Shown piece after piece: positions 61,301-64,000 of a stretch of DNA of 64,000 nt. Every line of letters begins with the position of its first letter. The first letter of the stretch is position 1. Source of the stretch: Desmospora profundinema (GTDB taxonomy: Bacteria > Bacillota > Bacilli > Thermoactinomycetales > DSM-45169); the NCBI RefSeq assembly GCF_031454155.1, contig NZ_JAVDQG010000001.1, forward strand, positions 1 through 64,000, written 5' to 3'. Under the pieces are notes generated by a model, which saw nothing but the letters and a program-made list of their open reading frames with translations, made no database searches and was not told the DNA's origin. A program made the position numbers and the translations under genes.

Positions 61301-61601
61301 TGTATCGGTGTGGGAGCGCGTATTAAAAGTGAATCCGATAGGGATTCAAGATGATTTTTTTGCACGGGGCGGGGATTCGATCAAAGCGATCCAGATCATT
61401 CAGCTGCTTGCAGAAGAAGAGCTCGCCCTCAGCTTAAATGACTTTTTCCAAGCCCTGACCATTCAGAAAATGGCCCCGTACCTGGAGGAGATCACGTCCG
61501 CCGCTCCAGTAAACCGCTTGGAGAAGAATGATTCGGTGCACCATCAACATCTTTCAGAGGAAGAGTTCGCCTATATTCAAGGGATGTTTGAGGATGAATA
61601 A
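55350..61601 (+). CDS. Nonribosomal peptide synthetase, C-A-T-Cy-A-T, second A domain Cys-specific
   Basis: ATG 55350 follows AAAAGGAGG and gives 2083 residues. The first C domain (H132-H133...D137) begins YPLTAAQKRMWYTE, like the N-acyl-adding starter C of surfactin synthetase. A1 holds YVIYTSGTTGQPKG and NAYGPAEAAVYTTMW; its ten-residue pocket reads D-A-W-S-L-I-A-V-Y-K by my alignment to GrsA and has no clear assignment. T1 is GGNSIKA (S981). The second condensation domain is a heterocyclisation (Cy) type with D1170-VLVM-D1175-GAS. A2 pocket D-L-Y-N-L-S-L-I-W-K is the classic Cys code. T2 is S2010. It would form acyl-X-thiazoline. Confidence 0.92.
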   Translation: MVHPYPLTAAQKRMWYTESIFPHTSVSNIVVRTKVANVDLELMEKAIQILVSQHEMLRVRLVAQDGREPAQYISDESSVELKVVDLSDRDQEQLEGWFQEEAKVPLGFYESSLYDFVAVKWKEETFLLIKCHHMIMDGISVNLLGQKMKAIYERLKRGLPIDPPAPYGLAHYIESEAAYRKSKRFLKDQQFWHEEFERIPSYLAMRVNPLYTTSIAANRRTFVIPSDLKQRMERFCQKHQTSMYTLFMSAMFIYFSRIYNEKEMVLGTYVGNRKREERDALGMFVSTVPFRMEISDDLPVLEWLRMVNRKQMRIFRHQKYPYNQLVQELQHQGRDVKQLFTVGAEYQEITEDGDVLFNGYDFYEINVHIKNWMKMDQLELHVDFRKELFQEDEIEQLVQRLVTLIQDMVQSPDKPIAHLEICTESERQKQLVEWIDTEADFPKDQTIHGRFADQAVQTPHHTAVVYKEEKLTYQELHERSNSVARVLLQQGVKPGDRVGLVMEKSHDFIVGMLAILKSGGAYVPIDPEYPVARIRYLLEDSRAEIIVSQTSVIARLNQSGEGSRKWLNIQRMDQTEFDGSHLTSEHQPTDLAYVIYTSGTTGQPKGVMVEHRSVMNLVTDSRQRLGIQPGDRIGQFASISFDASVWEVYVGLLTGASLYLIPKETIEEPARFESYVKEHELTVLSLSATYLNQLDPTNMTALPHLRHVLAIGSASSPNLAKRWKEKYVNAYGPAEAAVYTTMWQGEGAIDSLPYAPIGKPIRNANVYIVNPNQKLQPIGIPGELCIGGVGLARGYLGKPALTAEKFVPNPFAKGQRMYRTGDLARYLPDGNIEFLGRMDHQVKVRGYRIEPGEIESALLEHPKVKEATVRDWKDDQGEADLCGYVVLEESVSSSQVKTYLSQKLPPYMIPSFVLEIDQIPLTPNGKVDRDALPKPDGAKLEAEYIPPVTEMEKTLVRLWEQVLGTKNVGVTHSFFELGGNSIKAIQLVNLLRQERIHVEVRDLFRYPTISELCLHGKERKSDALLLPAVVEDKKNLHQPFPLTEIQLAYLLGRNSHFELGGVATHSYLEWETSLDMERLNQGLQQVIKRHPMLRAVVLPNGTQQILSEELTYTIEVEDLTGLSLDEQEERLQMERARMSHQVFPPDKWPLFELKAFRVDDATHWLCCSFDVLVMDGASLRIFWKEWMHVYHQPERSLPSLQLTFRDYMSAYQQIQHSPIYEKAKAYWLSKRDHFPSAPALRIQTHTDEVVEPRFKCLHQTISGDKWTKIKQWAQTHRVTPSALLCTAYGEILAHWSNQRRLAINSTVFNRYPVHPEVEQIVGDFTSLILLDLDLPSDQPFIDKVRQTQGTMMEGLEHRYYDGVRFLRDLIQVGQMETRALMPIIFTSLLLDDDGFNWTDIGSLRYITAQTPQVYLDVVVTEQNGELVMMWNYVEQLFDEDMIRTMLDQYAAMLEQLAEKKEPAPLQLTSSEQALLTQYNQTEEKLPITTLHQLFVEQAKHTPDQTAVVLGQQRITYQELDRCSNQVAHHLRERGFGVGDRIGVLADRKLETIINLLGVVKAGAAYVPLDPDHPKERRDYVLHHSRCQTVITPDWYQEQALHDAPADEGISGATPEDVAYVIYTSGSTGKPKGVVVSHGAAANTIQDINRKFGVNAQDRVIGISSICFDLSVYDIFGTLSAGATLVMVKDQRDVRRLVETVEQYEITIWNSVPVILDLALQSVDSLFDNQSLRLTLLSGDWIPLALPEKVNQHFPHADVISLGGATEASIWSIYYPIEEVSPKWKSIPYGRPLANQQYYVLNDQLKPCPIGVEGELYIGGCGLAAGYLFDEEKTRQAFIQHPTLGRLYRTGDYGVLHRSGYIEFLGRKDHQVKIQGYRVELEEISNTLLTQESITQAVVIDRTEEGRKVLCAYFAAEEKIDGSRMRDWLARLLPSYMVPAYFVQVEQLPLNPNGKIDRNALPEPAGFSQPQTDYVGPRSEAEATLVSVWERVLKVNPIGIQDDFFARGGDSIKAIQIIQLLAEEELALSLNDFFQALTIQKMAPYLEEITSAAPVNRLEKNDSVHHQHLSEEEFAYIQGMFEDE

Positions 61602-61614
61602 GGAGTGATTGGTG

Positions 61615-64000
61615 ATGGCGAAGGTTGAAAAGGTTTATCCTCTATCCCCCCTGCAAGAGGGAATGCTGTATCATTCCCTCCTGCAGGAAAACACGGAGAT
61701 GTACTTTCAACAGGCGGCGTTTTCGATACGAGGGGATCTAAATCTGCAAGTTTTTGAACAGAGCGTCCAACAACTGCTGCAAAGACACGATATTCTTCGT
61801 ACAAACTTCGTCTATCAAAAGCTGAAGAAACCGCAGCAAGTGGTGCTCAATCAGCGAAAAGCCGCTGTCCATTATGAGGATTTCTCCGATCACAGCGACC
61901 ACGAATTTCAGGATGCGCTTCAATCTTTTTTATTAAAAGATAGAAAAACCGGTTTCAACTTACGTAAAGGCGGACTGATGCGCTTTGCGGTGTTTAAAAG
62001 AGGGGTTCAGGATTTTCGAATGGTCTGGAGCTATCATCACATGTTGTTGGATGGATGGAGTATCGGGATTCTCATGGATGAATGGTTTCAGATCTACTCC
62101 TCTCTTCAGGGTCAGCAACCGCCTTTATTAGCGAGAGCAAAGCCTTATCACGAATTTATTCAATGGTTAAATGCACAGGATAAGGAAAAATCCTTGCATC
62201 ATTGGAAGAACTATTTGCGAGGTTATCAGTATCGCCCATGGCTGCCGATGAAATCGAAACCGACCGACAGGGAGGATCGTTACCAAACGATTCGCTTTTC
62301 CCTGGGGAAAGAAGTCACCGCGCGGCTTATCGATTTTAGCAAAAAACATCAAGTAACCGTCAATACCCTTGTCCAAGCGGTTTGGGGTGTGCTGTTGCAA
62401 CGATACACCAATCAAGAGGATGTTGTTTTTGGTACGGTCATTTCCGGCAGGTCCGCATCCATTCAGGGGATCGAAAAGATGGTGGGTCTGTTTATCAATA
62501 CCGTCCCTGTTCGGATGACCAAACGGGACGGTTCCTTTATCGAATGGGCCAGGGAACTGCAGCAACAGCTTTTGGTCTCAGAAGAACATGGATATTGTCC
62601 GCTTTATGAAATTCAGGAACAACAAGTACAGAAAAAGTTGTTTGATCATATCGTTGTTTTTGAAAATCATCCGTTGAATCAAGAAGAAGAGAGTCTGCTT
62701 TCCGATCAGAGACAGATGGTCATCCGGGATGTCACAAGCTTTGAGCAAACCAATTACCCATTGACGATTTCCGTGAATCCGGGCAAGTCATTGGACATTC
62801 GTTTGAAATATCATGAGTCGTTAAACGACTGCGGATGGATCGGCCGGATCGGGGATCATTTTAAAAAAGCGGTTCAAACCGTATTGACCGAGTCCCAAAT
62901 TTCCATCCATCAGATCGACATCCTGACAGAGTCTGAGAAACAGCAGCTGTTGAAGAAATCCAATGACACGGATGCAGCGTATCCGAAAGAAAAAACGATT
63001 CACCGCTGGTTTGAAGAACAAGCGTTAAAAACCCCGAATCGCACAGCCGTGGTGTTCAAGGAAGAAAGACTCACCTATCGAGAGCTGAATGAGCAAGCCA
63101 ATCGGTTGGCCCATGTGTTGCGCCGAAGCGGAACGAGGCCGGATGAGCGGGTAGGGCTGATGATGGAGCGATCCATCGATGGGATCGTGGGGATCCTGGC
63201 CATTTTAAAAGCTGGCGGAGCCTATGTGCCGCTGGATCCCCAATATCCGGTGGAACGGCTGCAAATGATGGCGGCAGATAGTGGAGCGAAGCGGATTCTG
63301 AGCCAATCTGGGATTTTGGCAAAGCTCGACAAAGCCCCGTTCGGATCCGTCGAATGGCTGGATGTCCAAGCCTTAAAGGAAACGGGCGGGGACGTCGACA
63401 ACCTGCCCCCGGTCAGCCGGTCGACAGACTTGGCCTATGTGATGTATACCTCGGGAACGACCGGACGGCCCAAAGGGGTGATGATGGAACATCGTTCCTT
63501 GGTGAACTTATTACACGATCAGCTTTCACGTCACGAGATCCCCTTTGATGAAAACGTGTTACAGTTCAGCTCCATCAGCTTTGATGTGAGTTTTCAGGAG
63601 ATTTTTTCAGCCCTGTTGTCCGGCGGTACCCTGTTGATCGCAGAGAACCAAATGAAACAACACATCGATCGGTTATTGGCCTATATCGAAGATCACCGAA
63701 TTTCCATCGTCTTTTGGCCGGTTTCGTATGTAAAAGCGGTGTTTCAATTGACGAACCGATTGCCGCGGTCCATCCAGCATGTGATTACAGCGGGTGAACA
63801 GCTGGTTGTTCCTCCTGCCCTGCAACGGTGCATTCGTCAAGGGGAAGTACACGTACATAATCATTACGGCCCAACAGAAACCCATGTGGTCACAACCTAT
63901 CGACTTTCATCGGGTCAAGATCGCGTCGAACCTCCCCCCATTGGGAAACCGATAGCAAACACAAACATTTATATCCTGCATCGAAGCGGGCAGCTGCAAC
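61615..64000 (+). CDS. Nonribosomal peptide synthetase, partial (C-A...), pocket code like Pro
   Basis: ATG 61615 follows AAGGAG, 14 bases after the previous stop, and the frame is open to the window end (795 codons seen). A C domain begins VYPLSPLQEGMLYHSLLQ, the mark of a domain taking the peptide from an upstream enzyme, with YHHMLLDGWS as its catalytic site. The A domain follows with YVMYTSGTTGRPKGVMMEH and HYGPTETHVVTTY. My alignment gives pocket D-V-Q-F-I-A-H-V-V, close to the proline code DVQLIAHVVK. The peptide would continue acyl-X-thiazoline-Pro. Confidence 0.9.
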   Translation, partial: MAKVEKVYPLSPLQEGMLYHSLLQENTEMYFQQAAFSIRGDLNLQVFEQSVQQLLQRHDILRTNFVYQKLKKPQQVVLNQRKAAVHYEDFSDHSDHEFQDALQSFLLKDRKTGFNLRKGGLMRFAVFKRGVQDFRMVWSYHHMLLDGWSIGILMDEWFQIYSSLQGQQPPLLARAKPYHEFIQWLNAQDKEKSLHHWKNYLRGYQYRPWLPMKSKPTDREDRYQTIRFSLGKEVTARLIDFSKKHQVTVNTLVQAVWGVLLQRYTNQEDVVFGTVISGRSASIQGIEKMVGLFINTVPVRMTKRDGSFIEWARELQQQLLVSEEHGYCPLYEIQEQQVQKKLFDHIVVFENHPLNQEEESLLSDQRQMVIRDVTSFEQTNYPLTISVNPGKSLDIRLKYHESLNDCGWIGRIGDHFKKAVQTVLTESQISIHQIDILTESEKQQLLKKSNDTDAAYPKEKTIHRWFEEQALKTPNRTAVVFKEERLTYRELNEQANRLAHVLRRSGTRPDERVGLMMERSIDGIVGILAILKAGGAYVPLDPQYPVERLQMMAADSGAKRILSQSGILAKLDKAPFGSVEWLDVQALKETGGDVDNLPPVSRSTDLAYVMYTSGTTGRPKGVMMEHRSLVNLLHDQLSRHEIPFDENVLQFSSISFDVSFQEIFSALLSGGTLLIAENQMKQHIDRLLAYIEDHRISIVFWPVSYVKAVFQLTNRLPRSIQHVITAGEQLVVPPALQRCIRQGEVHVHNHYGPTETHVVTTYRLSSGQDRVEPPPIGKPIANTNIYILHRSGQLQ

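Noticed and set aside
1-64000. tRNA, rRNA and CRISPR arrays
   Set aside because: No cloverleaf with conserved GTTCRANNC in a proper setting, no rRNA-like sequence and no direct-repeat/spacer array were recognised.

Overview
The window looks like a chromosome segment of a low-GC Gram-positive endospore former, most likely of the Thermoactinomycetaceae/Bacillales type. It carries a spoVA-type operon with DUF1657/YetF partners, a YhcN/YlaJ lipoprotein, a YjcZ-like peptide, strong AGGAGG ribosome sites and a thermitase-like subtilase. The genus cannot be fixed from sequence alone.

Layout. 1-3.4 kb: a decaying polymorphic-toxin/immunity locus (AHH nuclease tail with an in-frame stop, Imm11-like and SMI1/KNR4-like immunity genes, a frameshifted possible third immunity gene, a phage ParB-like remnant). 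3.4-6.3 kb: a von Willebrand lipoprotein, a DinB-fold enzyme and small genes. 6.5-12.4 kb: a complete-looking thiazole/oxazole-modified microcin (TOMM) cluster. Its precursor core is an almost pure Cys-His-His repeat, followed by an attenuator hairpin, a ThiF-like maturation protein, a fused YcaO cyclodehydratase and a tandem SagB-type dehydrogenase. 12.4-26.4 kb: a metal (copper) island with two two-component systems, a 19-cysteine four-helix copper protein, a CcdA/TauE-like membrane protein, Met/His-rich small membrane proteins, SHOCT proteins, SCO1/SenC, a beta-propeller lipoprotein and a CopA ATPase. The first two-component system and the gene after it share the same 11-bp-spaced GTTCA direct repeat placed at the same distance from the -10 box.

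26.7-31.5 kb: a mobile-type spoVA operon (YhcN lipoprotein, DUF1657, YetF-DUF1657 fusion, SpoVAC, SpoVAD, SpoVAE, DUF1657) and an L,D-transpeptidase whose catalytic Cys is Tyr. 32-44.5 kb: GNAT, a large MalT/LuxR regulator, a quinone-oxidoreductase-like dehydrogenase, a GH18 enzyme, a HAD phosphatase, and an operon of ArsR-rhodanese, persulfide-dioxygenase-like hydrolase and MFS exporter. 45-54.5 kb: two secreted NucA/NucB-domain nuclease paralogues flanking a subtilase, spore-type small proteins and an FMN glutamate-synthase-like enzyme. 55.3 kb to the end: an NRPS cluster, C(starter-like)-A-T-Cy-A(Cys)-T, then C-A(Pro), running off the window. It predicts an N-acylated peptide with a thiazoline.

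Small repeats sharing a gggcgtgtctg end and a 15-bp inverted repeat occur at four places, and one has truncated an lgt gene. Many genes here are broken by one-base homopolymer changes or stops. Either the accessory DNA is decaying or the assembly has residual indels.
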